Assembly: GCA_025358575.1 (NCBI GenBank)
Contig: JANYJA010000041.1
Coordinates: 1-40,601, forward strand
Source: Terriglobia bacterium
Lineage (GTDB): Bacteria; Acidobacteriota; Terriglobia; Bryobacterales; Bryobacteraceae
Length of the DNA stretch: 40,601 nucleotides
Direction of reading: 5' to 3'
The notes under the pieces were generated by a model. That model did not search any database and was not told the origin of the DNA. It was given only the letters and a program-made list of their open reading frames with translations. Position 1 is the first letter of the stretch, and every line of letters begins with the position of its first letter. The position numbers and the translations under genes are program-made. Positions 14,830 through 24,068 of this stretch are shown in pieces.

Positions 14830-17703
14830 TCAGACTTTACCCAGCGATCCCTTTGCAATTAGCGCTCGTGGCGGAATACCGCTGTCACCCCGCGCCGTCG
14901 CCGGTAGCAGCAGCCGGAAAGTCGAGCCTTTGCCCACTTCCGTCTCCACCTCAATCCCGCCCCGAAGCCGCCGCACCACCCCGGAAACAGCAGCCAGACC
15001 CAGGCCGCGCCCCAGAAACTTGGTTGTAAAGAACGGATCGAAGATCTTCGCCAAGTTCGTCGCCTCAATCCCCGACCCGCTATCCTCAACCTCGAGAACC
15101 GCGTACAATCCCGGAGGCAATAAGCTCCCATCCGCGCAGCGGCGCAACTCTCCCGGCGCAATCTCCTCGGCGCGCGTCCGCACTATCACCAAACCATTCC
15201 TCTCGCCCATGGCTTCCGCCGCATTGATCACCAGGTTCGTCACCACCTGTTGCATCTGGCCCGGGTCTGTTTCGACCAGCGGAAGGTTCTCGGCAAGCTG
15301 CAAGTTAACCTGCACCGAATTCGGAATCGACGCTTTAACCAGTTGCGTAGAGTGTACGGCCACTTCGGAAAGATCCATGAGGTTCGTGATGAAAGTTCCC
15401 TTGCCCGCATAGGCCAGCATCTGGCGTGTCAGATGCGCCGCCCGCTCGCTGGACTCCACCACGCCCTGCAAGATGCTGTACGACGGATGCGATGCCGGAA
15501 TCGTATCTAGCGCGAAACTCGCTCCGCCCATAATACCCACCAGCAAATTATTGAAATCGTGCGCGATCCCCCCGGCCAGCAGACCGATGCTCTCCAGTTT
15601 CTGCGTCTGCAGCAGAGCTTGTTGCGTGGCCCGCAACTCGTCAATATCCGTGCCGGTTCCGAACCACTTCACCACTTGGCCCGACTCGTCGCGCACCGCA
15701 ACCGCCCGCGCCATAATCCATCGCCACCGCTTTTCGTGCCGGTCCCAAAAGCGCGTCTCCATCTGAAATGCTTCACCGGATTCCACACAGTGCCGCCACA
15801 CTTGGTTGATGCGTCGTCCGTCATCCGGGTGTGCGACCGAGATCCAGTCCGAATCGCCTCCAAGTGAACGGTCAATACCCGTGAAGTTGTACCACCGTTC
15901 GTTGTGATAGTCGATCACGCCGTCTGGCCGCGCCGTCCACACGAACTGCGGCATCGAGTTGGCCAGTTGACGGAATCGCCGCTCACTTTCCTCCACCTGC
16001 TTTCGCCCCGCCACCGAGTCGGTCACATCGCTGACGTGAACGAAAATCCCGTCGATTTTGCCGATTTCGTTGCGCGTCGGCAGGTAAACGAAATTTACGT
16101 AGATATCTTCCAGTGTGCCATCGCCCCGGTCCAAACGGAGCAGCGCTTCATGACCGAAGAATGGCTCCCCGCTTTGGTAGACCCCGTCGAGGAGCTTCAT
16201 GTACACCTGGCCTTCTACTTCCGGCACCGCCTCCATCACCGTCTTGCCGATAAGGCTCTCGGCGGGTCGCCCGATCAGGCGGATGTACTCGTCGTTGACC
16301 CACTCGAACCGATGCAGCGGACCACGCAGCACCGCGATGCCCGCCGGTGCTTGAGAAAGAAGATCTCGCCAGCGGCCCCTGTCTTCCTCAATTAGTTTCT
16401 CCGCCCGGCTCCGCTCCGTAACATCGCGCGTAGAGCCTGCGACCGACTCCACTTTGCCGCCTTCGCCCAGTACCGGCACAAAAATGTATTCGTAAACGCC
16501 CGCATCTCCCGAAACGCCCGTGAAGGGTGTCTGGTCTCGCAGCGAGTGTTTCGTGTCGATCACCCTCTGGATCTGCCGCTGCAAGCGTTCGGCAAGTTCA
16601 GGCGGATAATCCAGGTCATAAAAATTCTTGCCCACCACTTCGTCCAAAGCTTTCCCCAATAACAAGAGAAGTGAGCGGTTGGAGTACGTGAATCTGCCCT
16701 CCAGATCGAACATATAAGTGAAATCGGGACTGAATGATAGCGCGACGTCGAAAGTGTGCCACTGTTGTCGCAGACGCATCTCAGTTTGCTTGCGGTCGGT
16801 GATGTCAAAAACTACACCGGGCATCCGCAACGGTGTGCCGCTTGCGTCGCGCTGGCAGATTCCCCGCCCATAAACCCAGCGCACTGAACCGTCCGCTGGC
16901 AGCACTCGACACTCCAGGGAATACTCCGCGTCTTCTTCCATGGTCAGCCGAATCTTTTCGCCTACCAGGGCGCGGTCTTCCGGGTGGATTCCGTTTATGA
17001 ACTCCTCTACCGGAACGCCCGCCGCCGCGCACGCCGGGTCCACCGAAAACAGGTAAGCGAACCGCGCATCGGAGTAGACCCGGTTCGCCGCCACGTCCCA
17101 ATCCCAAGTGCCCACCCCGCCACCGGCCTCCAACGCAAGAGTAAGTCGTTCCTGGCTTTTTCGCAGCTCGCTCTCGGTCCTGGCTCGCTCCACGGCGTCC
17201 CAGGTCTGCTCCCCAACTTCCCGTGCTAGCGCCACCTCGTCTTCGGTCCAGTGGCGAACCTCGGAGTGGTTGATGTAAAGCCCCGCGTGCCACTGGCCGT
17301 TGCGAATTATCGGCACGCCAATCAATGACACCGTTCCGATCTCAGAAAATATCGAGTCCGCCGTCAGCGGGCTAAACCTTGCGTCGCTGATTCCCAGCGT
17401 TTTCCCGGCCCGAACCTCCGCTAGGTAATTTGTGCCAATTCCCGCCGCCGGAAATATCCCGGTCAGGAGTGGCAGACTGCCCCCAGTCCACCCCACCGAG
17501 AATTTGAGGGTATCGTCGCCATCCATCTCGAAGAACCCGACCCGATCCACCTGCAGAAACCGCCCTACAGCCTCCGCCGCATTCCGCATGATCACGCTAG
17601 GGTCGGACGTTTTCCGTTGCGCCTGAAGAAGCCCAAGAAACAACGCATGCCGCGCCTTGGCCGCCTGCAAAGTCGCGAAAAGCTCTGGCGAAGTCACATC
17701 CAT
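14830..17703 (-). CDS. GAF-PAS multidomain sensor histidine kinase
   Basis: A 957-residue cytoplasmic sensor kinase with no TM segment. Domains in order: a GAF domain (about residues 30-175), four PAS/PAC units (about 190-310, 320-430, 445-565 and 575-700, the last with the WFGTGTDIDE signature), then HisKA with the phospho-acceptor in AGGIAHDFNNLLVGI, and a C-terminal HATPase_c domain (NLVINAAEAMGER, then EDSGSGIE and FDPFFTTKFLGRGLGLAAV, N, G1, F and G2 boxes). There is no receiver domain and no adjacent response regulator, so it is an orphan kinase here. It lies 12 bases upstream of the amidase and may share its transcript. GAF/PAS domains suggest a soluble ligand or redox/light cue. Confidence 0.95.
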   Translation of the reverse strand: MDVTSPELFATLQAAKARHALFLGLLQAQRKTSDPSVIMRNAAEAVGRFLQVDRVGFFEMDGDDTLKFSVGWTGGSLPLLTGIFPAAGIGTNYLAEVRAGKTLGISDARFSPLTADSIFSEIGTVSLIGVPIIRNGQWHAGLYINHSEVRHWTEDEVALAREVGEQTWDAVERARTESELRKSQERLTLALEAGGGVGTWDWDVAANRVYSDARFAYLFSVDPACAAAGVPVEEFINGIHPEDRALVGEKIRLTMEEDAEYSLECRVLPADGSVRWVYGRGICQRDASGTPLRMPGVVFDITDRKQTEMRLRQQWHTFDVALSFSPDFTYMFDLEGRFTYSNRSLLLLLGKALDEVVGKNFYDLDYPPELAERLQRQIQRVIDTKHSLRDQTPFTGVSGDAGVYEYIFVPVLGEGGKVESVAGSTRDVTERSRAEKLIEEDRGRWRDLLSQAPAGIAVLRGPLHRFEWVNDEYIRLIGRPAESLIGKTVMEAVPEVEGQVYMKLLDGVYQSGEPFFGHEALLRLDRGDGTLEDIYVNFVYLPTRNEIGKIDGIFVHVSDVTDSVAGRKQVEESERRFRQLANSMPQFVWTARPDGVIDYHNERWYNFTGIDRSLGGDSDWISVAHPDDGRRINQVWRHCVESGEAFQMETRFWDRHEKRWRWIMARAVAVRDESGQVVKWFGTGTDIDELRATQQALLQTQKLESIGLLAGGIAHDFNNLLVGIMGGASFALDTIPASHPSYSILQGVVESSERAAHLTRQMLAYAGKGTFITNLMDLSEVAVHSTQLVKASIPNSVQVNLQLAENLPLVETDPGQMQQVVTNLVINAAEAMGERNGLVIVRTRAEEIAPGELRRCADGSLLPPGLYAVLEVEDSGSGIEATNLAKIFDPFFTTKFLGRGLGLAAVSGVVRRLRGGIEVETEVGKGSTFRLLLPATARGDSGIPPRALIAKGSLGKV

Positions 17704-17754
17704 GGGTAACTGATCTTCGCATTAAAATTACACTTGCGCGGAAAAATTTTTGAG

Positions 17755-18057
17755 CTAGCGGACGATAATCCGCACTGCTCGGTCGCCTGAATCGGTAGCC
17801 GCAAAGCGAATCGTTACCTTCGACTTTACGCGCAACTTACCCTCAATATGCGTGCCCGCGTCCACCATGAATGTCTTAGTTTCCGATTCCCGCGCCAGCC
17901 CTTTGCGATTTACCGTAATGCTGTCGCTGGAAACGGCCAGGACCACTCCTGAAAAGAAATCGGGTTTGGGCGCCGATTGCTCTTCGTCCTGCTGTCCCGC
18001 CCGAAAAATCGGCGTCGTCGATACCAGCAACAGCAATGCAATCAAGACCCGGCGCAC
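17755..18057 (-). CDS. Small secreted DUF5666-like protein
   Basis: A 100-residue exported protein: signal peptide MRRVLIALLLLVSTTPIFRA, then an acidic linker QQDEEQSAPKP, then a single small beta-barrel-like domain FFSGVVLAVSSDSITVNRK, with a TFMVDAGTHIEGKLRVKSKVTIRF tail. This DUF5666/OB-like pattern occurs in many acidobacterial exported proteins, with no known function. The start is GTG at 18057. A TAGAAT (18069-18074) stands 11 bases upstream, so it may have its own promoter even though it lies between two kinase genes. The region after its stop is AT-rich (AAAAATTTTT). Confidence 0.8.
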   Translation of the reverse strand: MRRVLIALLLLVSTTPIFRAGQQDEEQSAPKPDFFSGVVLAVSSDSITVNRKGLARESETKTFMVDAGTHIEGKLRVKSKVTIRFAATDSGDRAVRIIVR

Positions 18058-18068
18058 TCTTTCAGAAT

Positions 18069-18074
18069 ATTCTA
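18069..18074 (-). promoter_or_regulatory. -10 box of the DUF5666-like gene
   Basis: TAGAAT on the minus strand, 11 bases before the GTG start, overlapping the palindrome GAATATTC. The leader would be about four bases. Confidence 0.4.
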
Positions 18075-18103
18075 TTGGTGGTGAACGTCGCTTGAAGCGC
18101 GGG

Positions 18104-19552
18104 TTAAAAATGGTTCACCGCGACTGCCACCGCGGGTAAAGCGATCACGAATTCAGTCCCTTCGCCCGGTGTGCTGCTCACCTTCACGGTACCGTTGTGA
18201 GCTTTCACGATCCATGAGACAAAGCTCAACCCAAGACCTAATCCCTTCTCCGGCGATGACAGCGTATCCGCGCACGTAACCCGGTAAAAACGGTCGAATA
18301 TGTGCGGCAGATGTTCCGGAGAGATCCCGAACCCCGTATCCGCAATGTGCAATTCGGCCTCGTTTTGGCGGCCCACGATGCTCACCGTCACTTGTCCTCC
18401 GGGCGGCGTAAATTTCAGCGCGTTTGAAAGCAGGTTCGATATCATGCGCTCAATCTGAACGCGATCCAAATCGCCGACGCACTCCTGCGGCATCTCACCC
18501 GCAATCAGCTTCACGCGCGCCTCTTCGGCCGGGATTTGGAACTCGTCTACCATGTCGCGAGCGATGGCGCTCAAATCGACTGAACTTTTCTGGAGCACCA
18601 CCTGACCCGTTTCGGCCTGCGCCAGCAGCAATAACGCCCGCACAATCTGCGATAGCCGTTCAATCTCCTGCATCGAATCTTGTATGGCCTCACGATACTG
18701 CTCTGTGTTCCGCGCCGTGAACAACGCGACTTCCAGCTGCCCGCGGATCACCGTGATCGGCGTCCGCAGCTCGTGCGAAACGTCGGTGGAAAATTGCCGA
18801 ACCTGCCGGAACGAATTTTCGAGCCTCTCTATCATCTGGTTAAAAGTTTCAATCAGGAAATCCAGCTCGTCTCCCGCATCTCGCGTCGGAATCCGGAGGC
18901 TCAAGTTCGATCCGCTAATGCGCTGCGCCGCCTGCGCCACGTGCAGCACCGGCGCGAGTGCGCGGCCCGCGTAGATCCAACCCAGCAGACATCCGCCCAG
19001 AATCATCAGGGGAATCACGCCAATCATCAGCCATGTGAAGCCCTGCAGAATTCTGCGGCTCTCCGCCGAGGAGCGGCCCAGCGCCAGATAATACATCTCG
19101 TGGTGCTGCTCATCGTAGATCGCCCCGGCGCGGATCAGGTAAGGAACGCCCTTGGGATCGCGCTTCTCCTTCCATACGGTATGCTGCGAACGCAGCGTCG
19201 TGCGTATTTCTTCCGGCGAGTCGATGCCGAGCGTGCGGTAGAGGGCCGATGCCTGTTTCTCGACGCCGTTCGAATCGGTTAGCAGATAAATTCGCCGCAA
19301 GCGCGCTACGATGCCAGCTTCGTCGTCATCCTGATCGTCGAAGTACCACAAAGGCCGCCCCTTCTCGATCCGCAGATAGCCCTTCACCGCGCCCCATTCC
19401 TGATCGAGACCTTCCCGAAGCTGCTGCTCTAGGCTTGACTTAAGGTTCTGCCGAAATATGAGTCCAACGGTTGATATCAGAAGCGTAAAAAACAGCGCGT
19501 AACTCGCGGTTAGAACAAAGCGCAGGCTGCGAGTGAAGCGCTTGCGGGCCAA
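18104..19552 (-). CDS. HAMP-domain sensor histidine kinase
   Basis: Inner-membrane sensor kinase of about 482 residues, CusS/CpxA-like in layout. TM1 is near LTASYALFFTLLISTVGLIF, followed by a periplasmic sensing domain of about 130 residues with no recognised ligand motif. TM2 (LMIGVIPLMILGGCLLGWIY) leads into a HAMP domain, a HisKA domain with H-box STDVSHELRTPITVI and a HATPase_c domain (ISNLLSNALKFTPPGG, then DTGFGISPEHLPHIFDRF). I choose TTG at 19552, one base after the regulator's stop, with AGGTG just upstream; a TTG at 19594 would overlap the regulator. It is the cognate kinase of the OmpR-type gene at 19554-20273. Confidence 0.95.
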   Translation of the reverse strand: MARKRFTRSLRFVLTASYALFFTLLISTVGLIFRQNLKSSLEQQLREGLDQEWGAVKGYLRIEKGRPLWYFDDQDDDEAGIVARLRRIYLLTDSNGVEKQASALYRTLGIDSPEEIRTTLRSQHTVWKEKRDPKGVPYLIRAGAIYDEQHHEMYYLALGRSSAESRRILQGFTWLMIGVIPLMILGGCLLGWIYAGRALAPVLHVAQAAQRISGSNLSLRIPTRDAGDELDFLIETFNQMIERLENSFRQVRQFSTDVSHELRTPITVIRGQLEVALFTARNTEQYREAIQDSMQEIERLSQIVRALLLLAQAETGQVVLQKSSVDLSAIARDMVDEFQIPAEEARVKLIAGEMPQECVGDLDRVQIERMISNLLSNALKFTPPGGQVTVSIVGRQNEAELHIADTGFGISPEHLPHIFDRFYRVTCADTLSSPEKGLGLGLSFVSWIVKAHNGTVKVSSTPGEGTEFVIALPAVAVAVNHF

Positions 19553-19553
19553 C

Positions 19554-20273
19554 TTACACCTGAGGTTCGAACGCCTGCTCGGCCGGTTTCGCAACCGCGG
19601 GCGATTCCGGTCCCTCGATCATGTAACCGATCCCGCGCACGGTCTGAATCAGCTTCGCCGTATACCGGTCGTCGATCTTGCTGCGCAGGTGACGAATATA
19701 AACATCCACGATATTCGTGAGCCCGTCGTAGTCCATGTCCCACACGTGCTCCACGATCATCGTGCGGCTCAATGGGCGGCCCTTGTTCCGCATCATGTAC
19801 TCCAGAATGCCGAACTCCTTCGGCGCCAGATCGATCGATTCGGTGCCACGCGTCACCTTGCGCCGCATGATGTCGAGCGTCAAATCCATCACCTGCAATT
19901 TTTCGGGCGCGGGCTGGCCGCGGCGCAACAAAGCCCGCACGCGCGCCAGCAATTCCACAAATGCGAACGGCTTGGTCAGATAATCGTCGGCGCCCTGTTC
20001 CAGACCCTTCACGCGGTCGTCCACCGCGCCACGAGCGCTTAGGATCAGCACCGGCGGTCCAGCTTTCCGGGCACGAATTCGCTCCAGCACCTTGAGACCG
20101 TCGATATCCGGCAGCATGATATCGAGGATGATCAAATCGTAATCGGTCGCGCCGACGAACGTGAGCGCCGTGTTGCCGTCTGGTGCGACATCCACTGCAT
20201 ACCCCGCGCCTTGTAAACCGCGTTCCAGAAAATCGGCGATTCGCCGCTCGTCTTCTACCACCAGGATGCGCAT
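19554..20273 (-). CDS. OmpR/PhoB-family response regulator
   Basis: A 239-residue two-component regulator. The receiver domain opens with MRILVVEDERRIADFLERG (the Glu-Asp pair), Asp in YDLIILDIMLPDIDG is the phosphorylation site, and Thr and Lys (LSARG and LTKPFAF) complete the switch. A C-terminal winged-helix domain of the OmpR/PhoB type (IDLAPKEFGILEYMMRNKG, VWDMDYDGLTNIVDVYIRHLRSKI) binds DNA. A short Pro/Ala tail follows. It is followed by the HAMP kinase after one base and preceded by the sulfite-oxidase-like gene with a 16-base gap, so it probably controls or is co-regulated with that gene. The target operators are not visible. Confidence 0.96.
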   Translation of the reverse strand: MRILVVEDERRIADFLERGLQGAGYAVDVAPDGNTALTFVGATDYDLIILDIMLPDIDGLKVLERIRARKAGPPVLILSARGAVDDRVKGLEQGADDYLTKPFAFVELLARVRALLRRGQPAPEKLQVMDLTLDIMRRKVTRGTESIDLAPKEFGILEYMMRNKGRPLSRTMIVEHVWDMDYDGLTNIVDVYIRHLRSKIDDRYTAKLIQTVRGIGYMIEGPESPAVAKPAEQAFEPQV

Positions 20274-20289
20274 TAGCTACTAGCGTAAT

Positions 20290-21636
20290 TCAGCGCGGGC
20301 CAAAATGCGACACCAGAAAATCGATCAGCGCCGGCCGCTCGCCCGGTTTTACCGAAGAACCCCAGCGGATCATCTTATCGACTTCCTTCTCCCATTGAGG
20401 CCGCGACAAGTGCTGGCCCGCAACCATATCCGCCCCGTGGCACGGCAGGCACGAAGCCTTCACTGCATCGGGAAATTCCGGAATATTCAACTCCGCGCCA
20501 GAAGGGGGAGCCGCCACCGTGTCGCCCACTTCCACCCGCACTTGCTGCACCACGTTCCAAAGATAGCCCGATGCATTCCAGTCCTGCACGAGGGGCTGAG
20601 TCTGCCCCGCGCGATCCGTAGCCCGCGCCATAATCACCGCCGATCCGCGCTCCTTAGGCGTCCACGCCAACTGCCACAAGCGCCAGCCATACTGCGTTGC
20701 CTGGCCCCCCAGCGCTGCCGCTTTCCACGACCGGCCCGAATCGGTCGACACATCGACCCGCGTCACCGGTGATTCACCCGACCACGCCGCCCCGCGGATC
20801 GTAGTTCGGTCCATCGTCACCCGCGAGCCGTGCAGCGGACTTGCAATGACCGACTCCGGATTGATCTGCGTTACTGGAGTGGTCTGCGACAGGTCAACCG
20901 GGGTTCCCGGCGGCACCGGATGAATTGGATGCCGGTACGCCGTCTTCATGAAGAAGCCGTCGTACTCATGGTCGAGCACCTCGATGTGCGTCAGCCATTT
21001 GACCCAGGAATCGCCCGCCCACCCCGGCACCACCAGCCGCAGAGGAAATCCATGCGAGGCCGTCAGCGGTTCGCCGTTCATCTGGAAGGCCAGCAGCGTA
21101 TCGGGATGAAGAGCCTTCTTAATCGGGAGGCTCCGCACGAAGTCAGGCATGGTACCCGGTGGCTCGTCCGCGCCATCCATCATCATTTGGTTGCCGGCGG
21201 ATTTCACGCCCGCTTTCTTCAAAACGTCCGCCAGCCGGATGCCCGACCAGCGCGCGTTGCCCACGCCGCCGCGCTCCCACTGCATTCCGGCCACGCCCGG
21301 CTGAAAAAAACTGCGGCCATTGCCCGCGCATTGCATCACGCTCACTAACTCGGCGCGTGGAAATTTATGCAGATCGTCGAGCTTTAGAGTCAGTGGAGTG
21401 TCGACCAGCCCATCGATGCGAAGCCCCCATTGAGCCATATCGATTGTTGGAGTGTAGCTGTGAGTGCGCGTAAAGAAGCTCTCGACTGGCGTGAGCCACG
21501 AGGAGAAGCCTTCCAGCGTCATTTCGAAGTCTTCGGGTCGCGCCGAACGGATCAGAAGCTTGCTCGGCGTTTCGCCACTGAGTTGAACTAAGCAGGCCCC
21601 TAAAGCGGAAAAAAGGAACTTGCGTCGTGTGGACAT
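20290..21636 (-). CDS. Sulfite-oxidase-family molybdoenzyme fused to cytochrome c
   Basis: A 448-residue exported enzyme. A Tat-like signal (STRRKFLFSALGACLVQLSG) is followed by a molybdopterin domain of the sulfite oxidase/SoxC/SorA family: the molybdenum-ligand Cys103 lies in VMQCAGNGRSFF, with substrate-binding text QWERGGVGNARWSG and SHGFPLRLVVPGWAG. The dimerisation (Mo-co) domain follows to about residue 380. The last 55 residues carry CLPCH (Cys396, Cys399, His400), a c-type heme site, and a likely Met422 ligand in DKMIRWG. Fusing the heme domain, rather than a separate SorB subunit, gives one polypeptide able to oxidise sulfite or a related sulfoxide and pass electrons to a cytochrome. 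It starts one base after the kinase stop. Confidence 0.9.
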   Translation of the reverse strand: MSTRRKFLFSALGACLVQLSGETPSKLLIRSARPEDFEMTLEGFSSWLTPVESFFTRTHSYTPTIDMAQWGLRIDGLVDTPLTLKLDDLHKFPRAELVSVMQCAGNGRSFFQPGVAGMQWERGGVGNARWSGIRLADVLKKAGVKSAGNQMMMDGADEPPGTMPDFVRSLPIKKALHPDTLLAFQMNGEPLTASHGFPLRLVVPGWAGDSWVKWLTHIEVLDHEYDGFFMKTAYRHPIHPVPPGTPVDLSQTTPVTQINPESVIASPLHGSRVTMDRTTIRGAAWSGESPVTRVDVSTDSGRSWKAAALGGQATQYGWRLWQLAWTPKERGSAVIMARATDRAGQTQPLVQDWNASGYLWNVVQQVRVEVGDTVAAPPSGAELNIPEFPDAVKASCLPCHGADMVAGQHLSRPQWEKEVDKMIRWGSSVKPGERPALIDFLVSHFGPR

Positions 21637-21637
21637 A

Positions 21638-23281
21638 TCAGTTCAAAGGTATTCTCAACACGTTGGTGTTGCCGTTGCGCACTTCCACCTGCAGGGCGCC
21701 GCGCTTGCCATTGAGCTCGACAGTCACGCGGTAAGGGCCAGGCGGGAGCGAGATCTGCGTAGGGGTCGTCTCGCTGCGCAGATCTCCGTTGATCGACACC
21801 GAAGCGCCCGGTTGAGGAGTGGTGATCACAAGCGTGCCGAGAACTGGCCGCAAAGTGATCAGCGGGATATCCTGCGCTCCGTTGCCGACGCGGACCTCGC
21901 GGCGCTCTGGCTGATACTGCACCATGTTAATCGCCAGGTTATGGACGCCGGGCATCCCCTGCAGCAGGCACGGCGTGAGGCAGCTCGCATCATTTCGATC
22001 GTCCAAAGCGGCCGTCGCGCCGGGCGGGTTTGTCGTGACCCATATGTCCATCGGCTTCGGTGGTTCGCGTGCATCCGGACGCGCCGGTACGGTCGTAGGA
22101 GCCGGTTTCAGTGACACCGGCGTGTTAGAGCCAGTTGCCGGACCCGGATCGGCAATCGCCTCCGGCACCACGACTGGCTTGCGAGCGGTAACTGGAGGTG
22201 CCTCAGCCGCCACATGGGAATTCGCTGGAGGTTCCGGATGCCACCCCGGGTTGTTACTGAAGTGGGCAATCGCGCTTAGAATGCCGACGGCGATCGCGAG
22301 CGCCAGCGCGATAGCCAGAAAGCCCCGTTGGGTCTTCGGTGGATCGGGCAGAGCGGGTATCAAGGGGGACCCCGTCTCGGGCAAAGGAAGCTCGACGCGC
22401 GATTCCAGCATGGTCGGCAGGTCCGGGCTCGATCCCCTCGCCAGACCGCGCCAGCCCTTCGTGCTGGCGCACGCGGTTTCGAGTGCCTTCACGAATGAGG
22501 CGCAGTTCGCGTACCGGGCTTCCGGCTTCTTGGCCAGAGCTTTGCGCAACACCGCGTCAATGTGCGGACCGAGGGACGGGTTAATGCGGTGCGAAGGAAT
22601 CGGCTCCTCAGCGACGATCTTATAAACCACGGTGGTCAGATGCTCGCCCGGAAATGGCCGTTCGCCTGTCAGAATCTCATAGGCGATCACCGCGAGGGAG
22701 AACTGGTCGGAGCGGCCATCCACCGGCACGCCCTGCACCTGTTCGGGCGACATATAGTTCGGCGTGCCCACGATGGTTCCCGTCATCGTGTACCCTTCGG
22801 AGGAGTTGATCTTGGCGATTCCGAAATCTGTGATTTTGGCCGCTCCGCCGCGGTCGAGCATGATGTTGGCGGGCTTTATGTCGCGATGGATAATGCCTTT
22901 CTGGTGGGCATAGTCGAGAGCCAGGGCGGTCTGCAGCAGTACGCTGAACATGCGCTCCGGCGGAAGCGGCTCGGGCCGGTTTAGCAAGTGGTCCAGCGTG
23001 GGGCCGTCCACGAACTCCATTGCGATATAGGCGACTCCGGCATCCTCTTCCATGTCGTAGATGGTGACGATGTTGGGGTGGGAGAGCACGCCCGCGGAGC
23101 GAGCTTCTCGAAACAGCCGATCGCGCAGCTTATCGCGTTGTGCGGGGTCGTCGACCTCGCGCAAGCGGATCGTTTTGATAGCAAGCGGCCGCCCGATGGT
23201 GGGGTCGACAGCGTGATACACCACTCCCATCGCGCCCCGGCCCAGTTCTCTCGCGATCTGGTACCGACCGATCTGCTCCAT
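21638..23281 (-). CDS. Membrane-anchored Ser/Thr protein kinase with PEGA domains
   Basis: A 547-residue Hanks-type kinase. The cytoplasmic catalytic domain holds the Gly-rich loop RELGRGAMGVVYHA, Lys in LAIKTIRL, HRDIKPANIML (catalytic loop) and DFGIAK (metal loop); APE is present as SPE in NYMSPEQVQGV. A Pro/Ser-rich juxtamembrane part precedes one TM helix (LAIALALAIAVGILSAIAHF). Outside are two PEGA domains (WVTTNPPGATAALDD and ITTPQPGASVSINGDLRSE), which bind surface or extracellular ligands. It senses an envelope signal and phosphorylates cytoplasmic targets. It stands directly upstream of the sulfite-oxidase fusion with one base between them. Confidence 0.95.
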   Translation of the reverse strand: MEQIGRYQIARELGRGAMGVVYHAVDPTIGRPLAIKTIRLREVDDPAQRDKLRDRLFREARSAGVLSHPNIVTIYDMEEDAGVAYIAMEFVDGPTLDHLLNRPEPLPPERMFSVLLQTALALDYAHQKGIIHRDIKPANIMLDRGGAAKITDFGIAKINSSEGYTMTGTIVGTPNYMSPEQVQGVPVDGRSDQFSLAVIAYEILTGERPFPGEHLTTVVYKIVAEEPIPSHRINPSLGPHIDAVLRKALAKKPEARYANCASFVKALETACASTKGWRGLARGSSPDLPTMLESRVELPLPETGSPLIPALPDPPKTQRGFLAIALALAIAVGILSAIAHFSNNPGWHPEPPANSHVAAEAPPVTARKPVVVPEAIADPGPATGSNTPVSLKPAPTTVPARPDAREPPKPMDIWVTTNPPGATAALDDRNDASCLTPCLLQGMPGVHNLAINMVQYQPERREVRVGNGAQDIPLITLRPVLGTLVITTPQPGASVSINGDLRSETTPTQISLPPGPYRVTVELNGKRGALQVEVRNGNTNVLRIPLN

Positions 23282-23306
23282 CCGTATTAGTAGTGTAGCG
23301 TGGGGT

Positions 23307-24053
23307 TCACAGCCGGTTGATCAGACTCGCCACGTACCCGGCGCCGAAGCCGTTGTCGATATTCACCACGGTGACATTACTCGCGCAACTGTTTAACATG
23401 CCTAGCAACGCCGCAAGACCGTGGAAACTCGCGCCGTATCCGATACTGGTCGGCACCGCGATCACGGGGCACGACACCATGCCCCCGACGGCGCTTGGCA
23501 ACGCGCCCTCCATTCCCGCGCAGACCACGACCACGCGCGCTTCCAGCAGCCGTCCGCGATTGCTCATCAATCGGTGGATGCCGGCGACACCGATGTCGTG
23601 AATCGTCTCGACCTCATTACCCATCACTTCAGCCGTGATCTGCGCTTCTTCGGCGACCGGGATGTCGCTCGTGCCGGCGCACACCACTACAATCTTGCCC
23701 TTACCTTGCACCTTCTTCTCGCCCCAGAATCGAATGGCGCGAGAGAGCGGAAAGTACTCGCCTCCCGGAATTTCATCCAGGACCATGGTCGCGGTTTCCT
23801 CGGTAGCGCGCGTGATCAGCACGTTTGGCGCGTGTTCCAGGAGCCGTCCGGCAATGATCACCACTTGTTCGGGAGTTTTGCCGAGGGCGAAAACAACTTC
23901 TGGCATACCGTGACGCAACGCGCGGTGATGATCCAGCTTGGCGAAGCCCAAGTCCTCGAACGGCATATGGCGGACACGTTCGAGTGCACTATCGATATCG
24001 ACTGCGCCTTCGCGCACCTGCAGTAAGAGGCTGCGAAGCTGGTCTTCCGTCAT
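23307..24053 (-). CDS. larB: LarB, pyridinium-3,5-biscarboxylate mononucleotide synthase
   Basis: The 248-residue protein has the LarB hallmarks: a helical N-terminus, then a PurE/NCAIR-mutase-like domain with [50 protein letters not shown] and [22 protein letters not shown]. LarB carboxylates and hydrolyses nicotinic acid adenine dinucleotide to start making the nickel-pincer cofactor of lactate racemase. No larA, larC or larE is in the window, so the rest of the pathway must lie elsewhere or be missing. It follows a DUF192 gene by 15 bases and precedes the kinase by 25, in a minus-strand run that may be one operon. Confidence 0.93.
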   Translation of the reverse strand: MTEDQLRSLLLQVREGAVDIDSALERVRHMPFEDLGFAKLDHHRALRHGMPEVVFALGKTPEQVVIIAGRLLEHAPNVLITRATEETATMVLDEIPGGEYFPLSRAIRFWGEKKVQGKGKIVVVCAGTSDIPVAEEAQITAEVMGNEVETIHDIGVAGIHRLMSNRGRLLEARVVVVCAGMEGALPSAVGGMVSCPVIAVPTSIGYGASFHGLAALLGMLNSCASNVTVVNIDNGFGAGYVASLINRL

Positions 24054-24068
24054 CTGTGCTTCAGGCTA

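Noticed and set aside
17740-17756. AAAAATTTTT after the DUF5666-like gene as a terminator
   Set aside because: It is an AT palindrome without a GC stem, so no Rho-independent terminator is shown.
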